Shown here piece by piece: positions 37,117 to 49,954 of a stretch of 64,000 nt of DNA. Every line of letters starts with the position of its first letter. Positions within the stretch are counted from its first letter, which is position 1. Made by a program: the position numbers and the translations under genes. The notes under the pieces were generated by a model. That model was not told the DNA's origin and ran no database searches. It saw nothing but the letters and a program-made list of their open reading frames with translations. Origin of the DNA: Formicarius rufipectus (lineage: Eukaryota; Chordata; Aves; Passeriformes; Formicariidae); contig VXAU01001100.1 in NCBI GenBank assembly GCA_013399695.1, positions 2,010,009-2,074,008 of the forward strand, in the 5' to 3' direction.

Positions 37117-39195
37117 AGTAGGAAGCTAAAACATAAGTTTAGTGACACCTCAAATAAATGATCAAAGAGAAGCTCAGGAAAGATTCAGCATTGCTGGAAA
37201 CATCATAGAATTAGGAATAATTTGGCAGAGTTTTAAGATACTGTGAGGCCTCTGATAAATATGGGAACAGTCTCTCGTACTCAGTTTTTCAAATAAAAAT
37301 TTTTAAATAAAAGCAACAGTAATCTGTCAATGTTGTCCCACCCCAAAAAACTAATAAATATGTTAAAATGACAAATTAGAGACTAAAATTACATTTCAGA
37401 TCAAAATATGTTCTTGCTTACAGTTGAGTTAATATTGAGTAATTTTTTAACTTGAAGTAATTCTAACGAAAGCAGCTATAAAGTGATTTCACAAGATAGT
37501 CACACAGTTATAAAATAGTGTGAGACTACTGAGGTTATAAATCAAGCCTCAGTATCTCTTCCTCAGGATCACAGTGGGGAAGAGAGGTGAGCTAAACCTT
37601 ACCAACATAAATGGTAAAATAGATATAAAAACACATGGCAAAGTGGAAGTTCAGAGGTTCAACTAATGGAACAAATTTTGTTTGAGAAAATTTTTCTGTC
37701 TTGTTTGAGATATGTTTATTTATCAATATATATTTAAAAAATCATTAGAGGACTTACTATTCCACTTCCATCCCAATTATTCTGAGTGTGTTTCTGGTAC
37801 GGAGCAGCCTAGGAGACACAATCAGGGAGCAGAATCAGGGCCTCATTGTGGCTAAACAACCAACAGATGAATCAAGCTGACAATCGAGAGGCGACTATTT
37901 GCATTTGAAAAAAAGAGTGAAACGAATTTGCTACACTGAGGTCTTAATCCTCCTACTTCTAATCCTGCAGGTAGCTTAATCCAAGTCAATGATATCACTT
38001 GCCTGAGTAAAACAAGCAGGATTTAGTTCTCCCTCAGTGCTGGACATTAATTAAAATGAGGGGCAGAGAGCACTAAAGGAAACATACAACAGGTTCGCTT
38101 TCAAGTCCTTTGTGTCTGCCTGAGAGGAAGACTCAGAATTGCTGTTTTTCCTTTCAAAGGGCAGATTGAGCATGCTGTCCTTTTTACATTTCTGTCTTTC
38201 ATCAGGGAATGATGAAAGACACTGCATTTTCATCTACAAGGCTTGTTTGCACAGGAAAATTCACTAGTGTATTTATAGTAGGATATAATCAGACCAGTGT
38301 AACAACCCATTGCTAATACTGTTATGCTGGAATAGTTACACTGTAAATGTCTCCATTTTAGACAGCACCTTTGTTCTGAAAATATGAACATATGATATGT
38401 GGCTGCACTGCTATGCCTACAGAAGTTCTCACCCAGTGCCCAGGATTATTCCTATGTAGTTTAAGTGTCTTACTGCATACTGGTTGATGTTCTCATTAAA
38501 TAAATATTCAATTTCATATTTGCACAAAGAACTCCAACTATTGCCACAAAATCTCCTCTAGCTGGGCTTCTCACAGGCACCCACAATGCCTCCTGTCAAT
38601 ATAATTCAGGGAGTAATCCCCATCCAACAGGGAATTTGGAGTTGCTTATGTCCACCATATAATCTGAGCAATTACATGACCAGCTTTGACCTCTCTCCAC
38701 TGTGATACTTTTCAGACCTTTGCTCCTTATCTCCAAAGCCACCACTTCCCTTTTGGCTAAGGACCAGACCTCACTCAAGTATTTTGGCACTACTGACAAA
38801 TTTTACAGAGAAGCAAGTTTCTAGGAAGCTGGTGGCATCCCATGGGGATAAGAGAGAGTGGAGGAAGATCTATAGGGCTCTAAGGAAACTACAGATAGAA
38901 CAAATAGATACCAAGGGAAAAGGGCTATGAGATGCTGTGAAAAGGTAAGACTGCCTTATTCGTCTCCAAGGTCACTATTCCCTTTCAGACCTTTCTCATT
39001 ACTGTGGTGATCTGGACAACCATGTTGCTTACAGCTTTTCACCTCCAGAGTTTCTCAAATTGTAGAAAAAGCAAAAGAGGCAAGGCTATCCCATTGAAGA
39101 AGGAAAGGACGTAAAGCACAGCAAAGTCAGAGTAACACCATATAATTGTAAGTATATGTTGCTTGGGAGCAATAGAACACACCATGGGGAGAGAC

Positions 39196-39912
39196 ACAAT
39201 TTTTCAGGGAGAAACGGAGCCATCTGGCTCGGGAACAGAAAAAAAGAGTCCATCTTGGCATAAAATAGCTATTGGATATTATACCCTGGAAAGCAGTTAT
39301 GTGGAACATGACCTGGGGGTCCTGGTCACCAGTATGTCCTTGTGACCAAGAAGGCTGATGGTATCCTGGGGTACATTAGGAAAAACCTTTCCAGCAGGTT
39401 GTGGCAGGTGATTCTGCCCCTCTGCTTAGCCCTGGTGAGGCCACATGTGGAGTTCTCTGTCTGGTTTGGGGCTCCTCAGTACAAGAAAGATAAGGGAACT
39501 ACTGGAGAGGATCTAGTGGAGAGCTACAAAGTTGTTTAGAGGTCTGGAGCATCTCTGTTGTGAGGAAAGGCTGAGGGATCAGGGCCAGTTTAGTCTGCAG
39601 AAGAGATGATTGAGAGGAAGTCTTATTAATGCATACAAATATCTTAAAGTTTGGGTGTCAAAAAGCTGAGCCTGACTCTTTTCAGTGGTGTCCAGAGACA
39701 GGACAAGGGGCAATGGGCACAAACAAACTCAGGAAGTTCCAGCTGAATATAAGGGAAAATTTCTTTACTGTTAGGGTGACAGAGCACTGGAACAGGCTGC
39801 CCACAGAAGTTGTCTCTTTCTCTTTATACATTTAAAATGCTCCTGGATGCTTCTATAGGTGAACCTGCTTTAGCAGGGGGCTTGGACCAGATGAACACCA
39901 GAGGTGCCTTAA
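39196..39912 (+). mobile_element. CR1 LINE ORF2 tail, sense, cut off by gap
   Basis: It encodes CR1 C-terminal blocks in order with breaks: LESSYVEHDLGVLVTS, then KKADGILGYIRKNLSSR and VILPLCLALVRPHVEF (39340-39475). The 3' region follows with 'gaggaaaggctgagggatca', 'gggcaatgggcacaaacaaa' and 'gagcactggaacaggctgcc'. The copy runs into the gap at 39913 only a few dozen bases short of the normal CR1 terminus. It is 5'-truncated and frameshifted. It is better preserved than the copy at 7530-9140. Confidence 0.92.
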
Positions 39913-40013
39913 NNNNNNNNNNNNNNNNNNNNNNNNNNNNNNNNNNNNNNNNNNNNNNNNNNNNNNNNNNNNNNNNNNNNNNNNNNNNNNNNNNNNNNNN
40001 NNNNNNNNNNNNN
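39913..40013. other. assembly gap, 101 N
   Basis: A run of N at the 3' end of a CR1 copy, with an A-rich stretch on the right side. Confidence 0.99.
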
Positions 40014-43000
40014 AAAAAGAAGGAAAAAACCCCAGCACCTTACTGGACCTTTATTTTTCTTCTCTGCTCAGTCATTTTGCTCGTATTATTTTTTCCTCTT
40101 AATCTGCAAGGTCATCAAAATATTTTGAAGGCAAGCTTCACACCTGCTATCACCATGATTTTCTACCAGCTGCTTTTAATTGTTGGATTGGGCACAGGTG
40201 GAAGAGAAAATTAGAACCATCGTTGTTTCTTGGCTGTTTCATTATGAGCTGTTATACGAGCTCATATGTTATCATCATATAAGCCTACATGTAATATTTT
40301 TTAATTTTCAATGTTATAGTAATGAGATTAAAAACAATAGGCTGGAACACTCAATGTTGTTATCCAATGTGATCTCTCAGCCCTGTAATTCTATCAAAAA
40401 GCAGGGTGAGGGGTATAGTGCATCAAGTTGTCCTCAAATAGCAGAGGAATCAAAATATAGATTTTTTTTGCCTTGCCTTTTTTGTAGTAAACAGCAGAGC
40501 AAATACTCTTATAGCCTAAGTGGGAATATAAGATGGGTGCAGTATCATAGCAACAGACAGAGGTTTGTGTCAATATTTGAATGATTATGAACATCCATGT
40601 TAAGTGTGAGTATACTGCTATGTCATATGGAAAAGCTAGTAGGATAATCCTACAAAGGTAACCTGTTGAACCTGAGTATCTTAGATTCCTTAATGATGGC
40701 TTTTATTTCGCACCGCAAGAGTGAATTCTTCTTCCCAGGTATCATTTTAATGACAGATGACAAATCACAAGAGTTCTGATATACTGGGAGCAGAAATCCT
40801 CAGATGTTTTTTGAAACTGAGCTTCAAAATTTTCAAATCAATGTGCAAAGTAACCTCTTACAGGAATAAGTTTTTATGTTTACTGTTCAAACTGGGCGAC
40901 TTGTCAACAGTGTGTAATGGGAAAAGCTTGTTTTATTGAAGTTGGTGGCAAAAAATAGCATCTTTTGTAAGATTTCATCTGTATTTGTAGAGAACAGGAG
41001 TTTTGTGGTAGACTGAATTTTCTGTCTTAAATAATTTCTTGCACTAGGTTACTTAGGTCTATTTTGCCTAATTCTTAAATATTGTGTTTGGTAACCAAGC
41101 AACATGAGTAACATTTTGCAAAGCACCTAACTAGGTTCTTAGAGCATGGCGCAATTCACGGAAAAATGCGCTGTTGGAATACGTGCCTTGAAAGGGCATT
41201 GCTGTGTAGTGAAATCCCTCTGTAGCACCATGGGATGAGAGCACCATGCACACTAGGAGATGTATTTATGTGCCCATGTGTTTCTGTGTGCATGTGTCTA
41301 TAGAATGAGGGCTTGGAGCATAAAACCCCCACAAGTCAAATAAAGAGCTACTGTAGCTGGTCAGTAGGATGTATGGGAGGAAATGTATCTTTAAAAAGAC
41401 AGTAACATAACCCTGGGTTACACAAAGTACCCGCAATTAAACTAGGATCCAGAGTAATGAACCTAATCAGAGACCAGGCTTCATCTGAGGTCTGACACTC
41501 CCTGTCATGTTAATTGTTTCTAAAAAACATTTAGCAGGAAGGGTTGAGTTCTTTCCAGGACAACCTTTTTACTGTCTAAAAAATGGAAATGGTTCTGAGG
41601 AACAGGGAGAATGCAGCCAAGATCACCTAACATGGCTCATTACCCTCTAACTGTATTTTAAGAAACAGGAAAGATTTTTGAGGCATGCTTTTAGTTTGTA
41701 GGAATCAGTAAATATTTCCTAGTGGTGAATTCTGATTGGAGAAAGGTGCTTGATCAGCTGGAAGGACAGCCAAACAAGAGTATCATTCTTCAACAGGAAG
41801 TTTGGACAAAGAAAAGGCAACCCCGTTCTATAGCCCCAGCAACTTTATCAGTTTTTCCTAAAACTTCACAAAAACTGGTACTCTGATCACACCAGACTAG
41901 TTAGGGCTTGAGAGCACACCCATGGTTAGTCCATGAACAGTAGTGTAGGAAGGGAATCTCACCACTTCATCCCATTTGGGAGACGAGTGCCAGTCTTTAA
42001 GTTCTTGTCTCTCTGAATATGTCTGTTTTGTGAAATAATTGCTGCTGACTTTGGGGATTTGTTGATGGCCTTGGGTTCAAATGACACGGGCTAGCTGAAA
42101 CCCAGGCTGCTCAGGGTTAGCTTTGTCTGGCAAAATGGTTTGGGCTAAATATGTCCTATATAGGCTGCAGGGAGTAGGTAATGCTTAGGCAGTGTGGGCA
42201 GCTGGGGTCCATGGGTTAGCAGTGGGGCTTCAGTGGTGTTTTAGTCCTTCAGTCTTTTTAAAATACAGTACTAGGGCTTCTAAAGTGCTTTGGAAATTGC
42301 ATAACTTCCCCTAACAGTGGAAAGACTTTAAAAAAGGCTCTAGTGTGCTGATTTCCTTTCTTTTTTTTTTTTTTTTTTGCCACAATATTTTGATCTGATT
42401 CTAAACTAAAATATTGATTTTTCTAATGATGTGAGCCAAAATCGTCTAATATCTCCTTTATAGAAGCTCTGACAAATACAGAAAAACCTAAAGAAAATAA
42501 AAGAAAAGCTAAATAGGATATGCATGGAATGTCTTAATTTCACTACAAGCTGGGCTAATTAACTCTAATTCCTTTTAATGAAAGGAGTGATAAGTAAACC
42601 AGTCTTCAAGCTCTTTTCTCTTATCCTTGACTTGCTTCAATGCTGGTATTACTCTGTTGCCTTTCTCCTCTGATTTCTTCAGGTGTAAGAGAAGAATTAG
42701 GTCCTTCCTTTTTAAGGAAAATATTCTTGAAATCAGAACTCTGCTCTGGCACTGAAAATCAGTGCAACACAGTAAAGACAACCACTTCCCTGAGCTGGTT
42801 TCTGAAGGCACTTGAAGGTGTTATCCCACTCAAACAGCTTGTCTGCACTGTAACTTTACTTCTTTGGGAAAAAATAAGCATGTTCATTTTTCCTGAACAT
42901 GAAAATTTGACGTGTTTTGCCCAAGTTTCTTTTCTCTGTAACCCTGCAAATTGCTATTGTAGAGGTAAATTTCTCTTTAAATTAAAAAGAGAGTTTCAGA

Positions 43001-45465
43001 GTACCCCTCTATTGTGTAATAACAATGGAAAATGGCCTTTACTCCTTTGTAATTGGAAAATACATGATTTCAGCTGAAAATATGCATTTTTCTTGTCCTT
43101 AGTCTCTCCTCCCAGACACTCTAAAGTCTGAGAAATGATGCAGCAGATGCTGAGTTGAAAACTAGAAGATATATGTGATTTAAGTGTCAGCTGCTTGGTA
43201 TTTACTGTTCTTTTAGTTCACTATGATAGAAGACTACAGCTGTGCAAATTAAAACAGAAATCTTAAAAATATTATAATTTTTTTCTGCTAGTTTTTTTTT
43301 TTAAACTATATATTCTTTGTGAATTAAAAACAATATGCATTTTATTATATTTTTTGCATGTTAATGTTGCTGTTGCTAAGGGCAACTGCAAAAGAAATAT
43401 ACGCAAACAGTCAGCGAGTTCCATGTTTTCTATTTGTTACTGAGTCATGGTCAAAACATTTGAGAGGACAAACTCCTTGTCATAATTCTGCTCTGTTAAA
43501 TTAGGTGATTATTGGTTCTGTTCATGACAGCCTCAATAGAGAAAGGAAGATGTAGGGGCTGCTGGGCTACATTCTAGCTTATCTCCACATGGGAATTTTG
43601 GAATGAGGTGGGGTTTATTAGTTGATGACACCAACTCAGTGACCACCTGTATTTTTTAACCATTGGCCATTAGCTATTGTTCAGGAATGTTTTGAAAATA
43701 AAAACCCAGCACATCATTAGTCTGTGGTTTCTTTTGAAATTCACTCTTCTTTATATAATACCTTTCATATATAAAGGAGTCACAATAAATAATTTGTCTG
43801 TACTACAGCTAAACTATCTGTGCATTTTATATATGGGAAGCTTCCTGTACTGTTATGTACTTTGATGTTTGCATTTTCTTTTAATCTATTCTCCTAAAAC
43901 TACTATAATCACCACACCAATTTAGCTTCTCTGTCACGACTAAGTCCTACAGATTAAAAGAGAGAGTCCTAAGAATGATGATTTACAAAGCTGAAAATTT
44001 ATGAATGTTTACTGAAAAATACTTTCTAGCTGTTGAACTTGCTGTTTTTTTCTTTCATATTCTGTTGTAGGTACAATCTAACCCAAATGCAATAAAGACA
44101 GACTATTTTTCCCACTCAATCCACCTTTTCAAATTTTAATCACAATTTCTACTACAGAAATGAACAGCCCAATAATATCTTTTCCTGATACCAGAAAAGA
44201 CAATGTATGAAGTGGTTACAAAGATCAGTGAAGGTGCTTTGGAGAGACGACTAACATTAAAAATTACACACTATGGAAAGGACTGAAGCTGTTGAAGAGG
44301 GGAAAACTCATACTAAAGAACCAGTGACCTCTAAAACAAAAGGTTCAGCTCCAATTCTATTGAAAAGACATCAAAGTCATAATGATTTTTCTGTAGGCTA
44401 CAAAGAAGGCTGAGGTTTCAGTCTGTTACTTTGTAATTAAAAGTCACCCCTTCGTGTACAATCAAATGCTTTAAGAAAGGTGAAATGTTTTGCATTATTT
44501 TGGTGCTCTCTTGAGGCATTCTCACATCCTCCACGTGCAGACTGATTTTTGCCTCCTTTTTTCTGTCCATCACCCAAAACTGTGATGTTTTATCCATTGG
44601 ATGGATAAGAGATTATGTTGCTGTGAGGGTTAATCACTTGTAGTCAAAGATACAAATATCGTAGTGGGGCAGGGTGAGTAAAATTTAATGGGTATGTAAG
44701 TGACAGGCATGTACAAGATAAGCACTTTTTATTATGTACTTCTTTTTGCCACTCAGTTCACAGCATGCTCCACAAATATTGGCAAGGAAATATGTCATGT
44801 GCCAGGGAATGAGTAATAGAGTTTTGTGTGAAATATGGATGGCAGAGAGTGTCTAATTATAGCTCATGAAAGACCAAACAATAACCAATAACAAAACCCA
44901 ACAGAATCATTCCCTCAATCCAAAGGTGGATTAATGATTTTTGACTTGAGGTAACTGACAATATGAATAGTCACTGAAATTCTCATGTCATCAAGAACTG
45001 ATGGGTAAAGAAGTGGTCAAAATCTGTGGAAAAGAGGGTCTGATTGTAAGAGTGAAGAATGAAATCATCTTTACTTATGCAAAAGGCATTCCAGCATCTT
45101 AAATCTAAAACTGTGTGTTAAGCTAGGTTGGAAGCAGGGAGGGAGCAGCTTTTCCCAAACTAAAAAAAAAGAAATCTGACTTGTACTTCCAACATTCAAA
45201 ATAAGGCAGCAGATGGAGTTGCTAGGAGACAGAAGGCAAAGAACAAGAGCATGAATGTGCACTAGTGTCTCTACACAATAGCAGAGTCTATGAAATGAAC
45301 TGGAGCTACAGATCTCACCATCAGCTATGACTGTTAAAAGTGATGAAATGTAGTCTTTGTGCTAACCAGGTAAATGATAAATCTGAACAATTTTACTAAG
45401 AGGATCTATAAAAATTATATTATGTGATATTTAATGCTTCTCTGTATGCAATCTTTGTAACCCTA
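40014..45465. other. AT-rich unique DNA, no confident gene
   Basis: The longest frame is 145 codons on plus at 42640-43077, with no recognised domain. A small ORF at 44273-44413 is listed separately. An 18-base T run lies at 42361-42378. No LTR, CR1 or SINE edge was recognised. Confidence 0.5.
44273..44413 (+). CDS. candidate small ORF, 46 codons, unknown
   Basis: I do not recognise this sequence. The frame starts at an ATG with A at -3 and G at +4, a favourable Kozak context. It encodes 46 residues that are hydrophilic and rich in E, K, T and S (MERTEAVEEGKTHTKEPV at the N-terminus), which is unlike the hydrophobic, F- and L-rich products of chance frames in this AT-rich DNA. It ends in TGA at 44411-44413. 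A strong acceptor-like motif (long T/C tract, then tgtag at 44066-44070) lies about 200 bases upstream on the same strand. There is no promoter evidence, no signal peptide and no membrane segment. Chance is the default explanation. Confidence 0.15.
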   Translation: MERTEAVEEGKTHTKEPVTSKTKGSAPILLKRHQSHNDFSVGYKEG

Positions 45466-46115
45466 GAATTACTGTATAATTCAGATGAGAAGGATCTTGG
45501 GAGGTTTAGTCCAACCTCCCGCTCAAATCATGACCAGCTCTGAGGTCACACCAGGATGCTCATTGCTTTAACCATTCATGTCTTCCAAGAATGGAGATAG
45601 CATAACCTCTCTGCACACCCTGCTCCACAACCTGACTGCTCTCAAGAGGACAAAAGGTTTTGCTCCCTATTAGTTTGTGCCTGCTGCCTCTCAGCCTCAC
45701 ACCTTACACCACTGTGAAACACATGGCTCCATCTCCCTGCTGACAACCCACACAGATACCATGGACCACTGTCAGGTCCCTCCAGAACCATCTCTTCCCC
45801 AGGCTGAACAAGCCCCAGTCCCACAGCCTCTCTTCAAGGGACAAGTGGTTCAGTCACGACCATCTTGGTGATTCTTGTCAAACTCTTTCCAGTTTATTGG
45901 TGCCCCCTGTACCGAAGCCAAAAAAACAGACACGATAATTTTCCTGTGGCCTAACATATGCTGGCTGTTCTGTTAATACAGTTCCAGATGATGTTAGCCA
46001 TCCTCAGCATCTCTGGCCAAGGTGTACTGATGGCTCAGGTATGGCTCATGACTAATTTTGAACCCACCAGTACAGAAGGTCATCAGTAGCTTGCTGCCAC
46101 TCCAGGACTTTTGCT
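45466..46115 (-). mobile_element. CR1 LINE, antisense, 3' half
   Basis: The plus strand carries reversed CR1 text in order: 'tttagtccaacctcccgctc' near the 3' end, 'ccccaggctgaacaagcccc', 'tcttggtgattcttgtcaaa', then 'aggtatggctcatgactaat' toward the 5' side. The 3' terminal repeat is degraded. The copy is 5'-truncated, and many stops break any frame. Confidence 0.88.
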
Positions 46116-46749
46116 TTTTATTATAGTCAGCTAAACAATATAAGAGAGAGGAGATGGTGTGAGGTGGAAAGAATAATAGGGTCATGTGCAGTTATTATTA
46201 AACATGAAGTGAAACTAAACCCTGGCTGGAAAGTTATCCTGAGAAAGATGAAATGAATAAGGAATGAAAGAAGTTTCAGTAGACTTTGATCATAGCACAC
46301 TTAAAATAAGAAAGATTTAGTAACAACATAATTTTCTTGTAGGACAATCTCATGTAATTTGTCCACCACTGGATAAGAAACCATCATGGATGGGTTTTGT
46401 AAAATAGATTAGGGAACAAGTTTAAAATATAAATGTTAGACCATTCATCAAATGCTTGAGTTCTTCATCTGTTTCTTTGTGATAATTCTAATGAGTGGAA
46501 AAAAAGAAAAAAATTGTATCTAGTTATAGCAGAAGACTTATGTTTAATAATGAAAGAAGAAAATAGCTTATAAATGGTAGTATTGCAAGGCCATCAAATT
46601 CTGAGACAGATGTCTGTAGAACAAAGAAATATGGTGAACAATATGTAAGTCAGGAACTTAATCGGTTCTGTGACTGGAGAAAAAATTGCCAATTAAAAAA
46701 AAAAAAAAAAAAGCAGTTCCTCTGGCAGACATTACAAAGCACGTGGCTG
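46116..46749. other. unique DNA between CR1 and LTR E
   Basis: It contains an 18-base A run at 46695-46712. Nothing else is recognised. Confidence 0.5.
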
Positions 46750-47309
46750 TGTCATGGTTTAACCCTAGCCATCAACTGAGCACTACACAAGTCACTCATT
46801 CACTCCCCTGCATGCAGTGTGAAGGGGCAGACAATAGGAAAACTCAAATTCATGGATTGATATAATGACAGTTTAATGGGACAAAAGAGGAAGAAAAAAT
46901 AATAATGATAAAAGAATTAGAATACACAAACTAAATTATGCACAATGCTCTTGCTCACCACTGGCTGACTGATGGTCATATGATGGGCAGTGCTGTGGAC
47001 TGATGTTTCAGAGCCCTGGGACCTGGTCAGTTTTCTATCTGGTTTCCACACTGAACATAATATCACATGCTTTGGGATATCCCTTGGGCCAGTTAGGGTC
47101 AGCTATCCTGGCTTGACTGTGCCTGTCCAGCCTCTTTGTTGGCAGGAAAGTATGAGGAGCTGAAAAGTCCTTGTCTTAGTAAAAACACTACCCAGCAACA
47201 ACTGAAACATCAGTTTGTTATCAACCTCATGTCCATACTAAATCCAAAACACAAGACTATACCAGCTACTAATAAGAAAATTAACTCTATTCCAGACAAA
47301 GCCAGGACA
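46750..47309 (-). mobile_element. solo LTR, diverged subfamily (copy E)
   Basis: It shares its outer ends with copies A-D (tgtcatggtttaacc at the left, a right part with 'ccaaaacacaagactatacc' and an end near gccaggaca). It also shares the internal block 'gggatatcccttgggccagt'. The first half differs: the 'caagcaaagcaaaacaagga' block is missing and an A-rich segment (46885-46935) takes its place. About 560 bp. Sense strand is minus, as in the other four. Likely a related but separate LTR subfamily. No target-site duplication was found. Confidence 0.82.
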
Positions 47310-49918
47310 GTTATGAATAGTTCTTCATTAAATCTGAGATCTGGGACTACAATGTAAAATGGCAAGGATAACAAAAAAAGTTTAGAGAGAGCTGTTCAGA
47401 TTTTTAAGGCAGGGACTGGCTCAAGGCTTCCAAACATACTCCTCAAGCTTACAAATATTATAAGAGCAGGTAGGACTTATAAATGTGAATTAAATTTAAA
47501 GGTCAAAAGGGTAAGCTACCTCATTAATAAAATCCGAAAAGACTACTTTGCAGTAAAAAATAAAGATTTTGATAATAATTTCAAGTAGTTGTGTTCTAAC
47601 CTCCATTACTAATGGAACTAGCATACAGAAAAAATTATACAGGTAAAATAAAATTATTGTACACAGTGATTTTACATTACACTAATGATTCAAAAAAATG
47701 TTTGCTGGAACAAAACTCCGAGTGGAAGGAATAAAGGGGTATAGTTCTTATGTGGATTTCAATAAACCACTTGGATAATTATCAATTATTATTTTAAATA
47801 CTTTTCCAAAACCAATTTGCAACACATTCTGTCACTCAAGTTGAAAAATATCTCAGAAAACTATGAGAACTACCAGTTTCGAGCAATGCATTGATTGTAG
47901 TCTACTAGTGTTCTGTAGAGTTCAGTGTTATCATCTAATCATAGCTCTTAATGCCCTAAAAAAAAATGCCCTACCTTTGTGTTTGTGTTCTTATGCAATA
48001 GGGTGTTGCAAGTAACCACGGAGTTGTCATAAAGAAAAGTCAAAAAAAACACAAAATCAAAACCGAATTAAAAATAAAAATAACAAAATTGTTGTCATAT
48101 CCTTAAAAATATATGTAATAACCCATTTGGACAGAACCATAGGAAACATAGAAAACAGAAACGGGTATTGGGGTGAAAGTGGGCAGTGAATCAGGGAGGA
48201 GTCACCAAACAAGAAAAATAGGCTGTGCAGTGCTGGAATCTGCACACAACATGGAGCCCTGGAGCAATGCTGCTTAACCAAACCTGATCCACAGCATTCA
48301 GCACAGGCCCTATCAGTGAATGAAATAAAACCAGACAACCCCCCAATGAAAAAAAAAAAGAAAGTAAGTAATTAGGGGATTCAGTGCATGACTGGCTGAC
48401 ACAAGTTCTCAAGCCAAGACTTAGGAGGAAATGAGCTTCAAATAAGCTCCAGTAGCTGGCATTGCCAGACTTCTCTCAGTTGCAACTTCTCTGGTGTTGG
48501 CTCGCACACAGCCTCTGCCTGTAAGGATCCAGCAGGGAAAGGATGACTGTGTGCTGGTCACAACACCTACTCTAGGGATGGATTTTCAGTTCTCCAACCA
48601 ATGAACTGTGTTCTACAACTTGCTGTGCTCCCCCTTGAGCAGCCTAGCCCTGTCTGTAGCACTTGGATATCACAGGTGCAGCAGGTATCCTTTGCAGCCC
48701 CTTACAAGCATCTCAAACACTGGTGCCTTTATGTGTGATGCCAAGAGTGTGTGTGCATAAGGAGTTATGTATTATGACAGCTCACTGCCTGGTGGGAAGG
48801 AGTTCGAAGGCTGGGCCAGGTGGAGGTGATGAGAGCTGGCTTGCTTCCATCCACAATGCTGATTGGAGCAGGCCCTGGGATGGTTTTATCATTGAGTCAT
48901 TTCCAGGTTTTAGTTGGGTGGATACCAAGTTTTTTCATGAAGGATCCTGCATGTGCACACAGACAATAGGAGCAGGACCAACTGGCAGCTCAGATATACC
49001 CAGAACTCATGTTTGCCATGTACTTTAACTCTGTCTTGCTGCCTGGCAAACCTTCACAGTGAAAATAGGCACATTTCATCTAGGAAAGCAAGTGCTCACA
49101 GACTTCACTGCAGTCTGGAAACCTTCTTTCTGTTAATTTTCAGGTCTCCTCATCCAAAAAAGTATAAATATTTACAATGTTTTTCCATGGGCCTATAGAA
49201 TTTAAGTACATAAACACCAAACTTGTAAAGAAATCATTTAAAAAGATTCGGATCCAGGACCTGCTTATGTAATATCAGTATACAAATAAATAACTATTTC
49301 TTATAACTAATATTTATTATTATCCAGTGACATATCTGTGCTTTAACAGGAAGAATTTCTAGGATGAAATTAGATAAGGAAAAACATGAACTGAGTGAAG
49401 AGGGCACCTTGCAGTGTCAGCATGTGTTGTGGATGGAACTAGTTCCCTGAGTTTTCAGCAGGAGATTCACCAAGTTAGATATGAGGGGCAGAACAAGGCT
49501 CTGCACCTTCTTTGTGTCTAGGCTAGAGGAAATGTAGGAGGCAGTAGAAAGTAAAGGACGGACTTAAACTTCCCTCTCTACCTTGGCAACCTAAGTGGTG
49601 TAGGTTTTACGTAACTTTCCTGAAGGTAATAGTGATTCCCTGCATTGAGTAAGCATTTAAATCAAGACTGACTAGTACTTCATGATATGGCACCACCAAG
49701 CTAAGTACAGTATCTGAATTGGCACAGCACATTGTCTATGTCTCCTCTTGTGCCTTGTTTCTTTTTGCAATGCCTTTTTCTGCTTGTGATGCACTACTAA
49801 GAGTCACGTCCGGAAGACAATATTTTCCTTCAAAGTAGACACACTCTTAATTTCAAAGGTTGAAATTATAACATGGAGTTGTTCCCTTTTTTTTTTTTTC
49901 CTTTTTGTGTGTGTGTTT

Positions 49919-49954
<36 letters not shown>

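Larger units (their letters stand above)
36086..39195. other. unique DNA with low-complexity tracts, no gene seen
   Basis: It holds the T/G tract at 36207-36293 and the pyrimidine tract at 37078-37116. No element edge or protein-like frame was recognised. Confidence 0.5.

Noticed and set aside
39810..40214. 134-codon plus-strand frame
   Set aside because: It crosses the 101-N gap and starts in CR1 3' sequence, so it is not a gene.
42640..43077. 145-codon plus-strand frame, cysteine-containing
   Set aside because: No known domain and a non-specific hydrophobic composition. Frames of this length are expected now and then in 64 kb.
44066..44095. Acceptor followed by AATAAA, as in a very short terminal exon
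   Set aside because: AATAAA only about 20 bases after the acceptor gives no coding content, and AATAAA is common in AT-rich DNA.
48663..49028. 121-codon plus-strand frame in a less AT-rich patch
   Set aside because: No recognised domain. GC-richer DNA lowers stop frequency, so the length is unremarkable.
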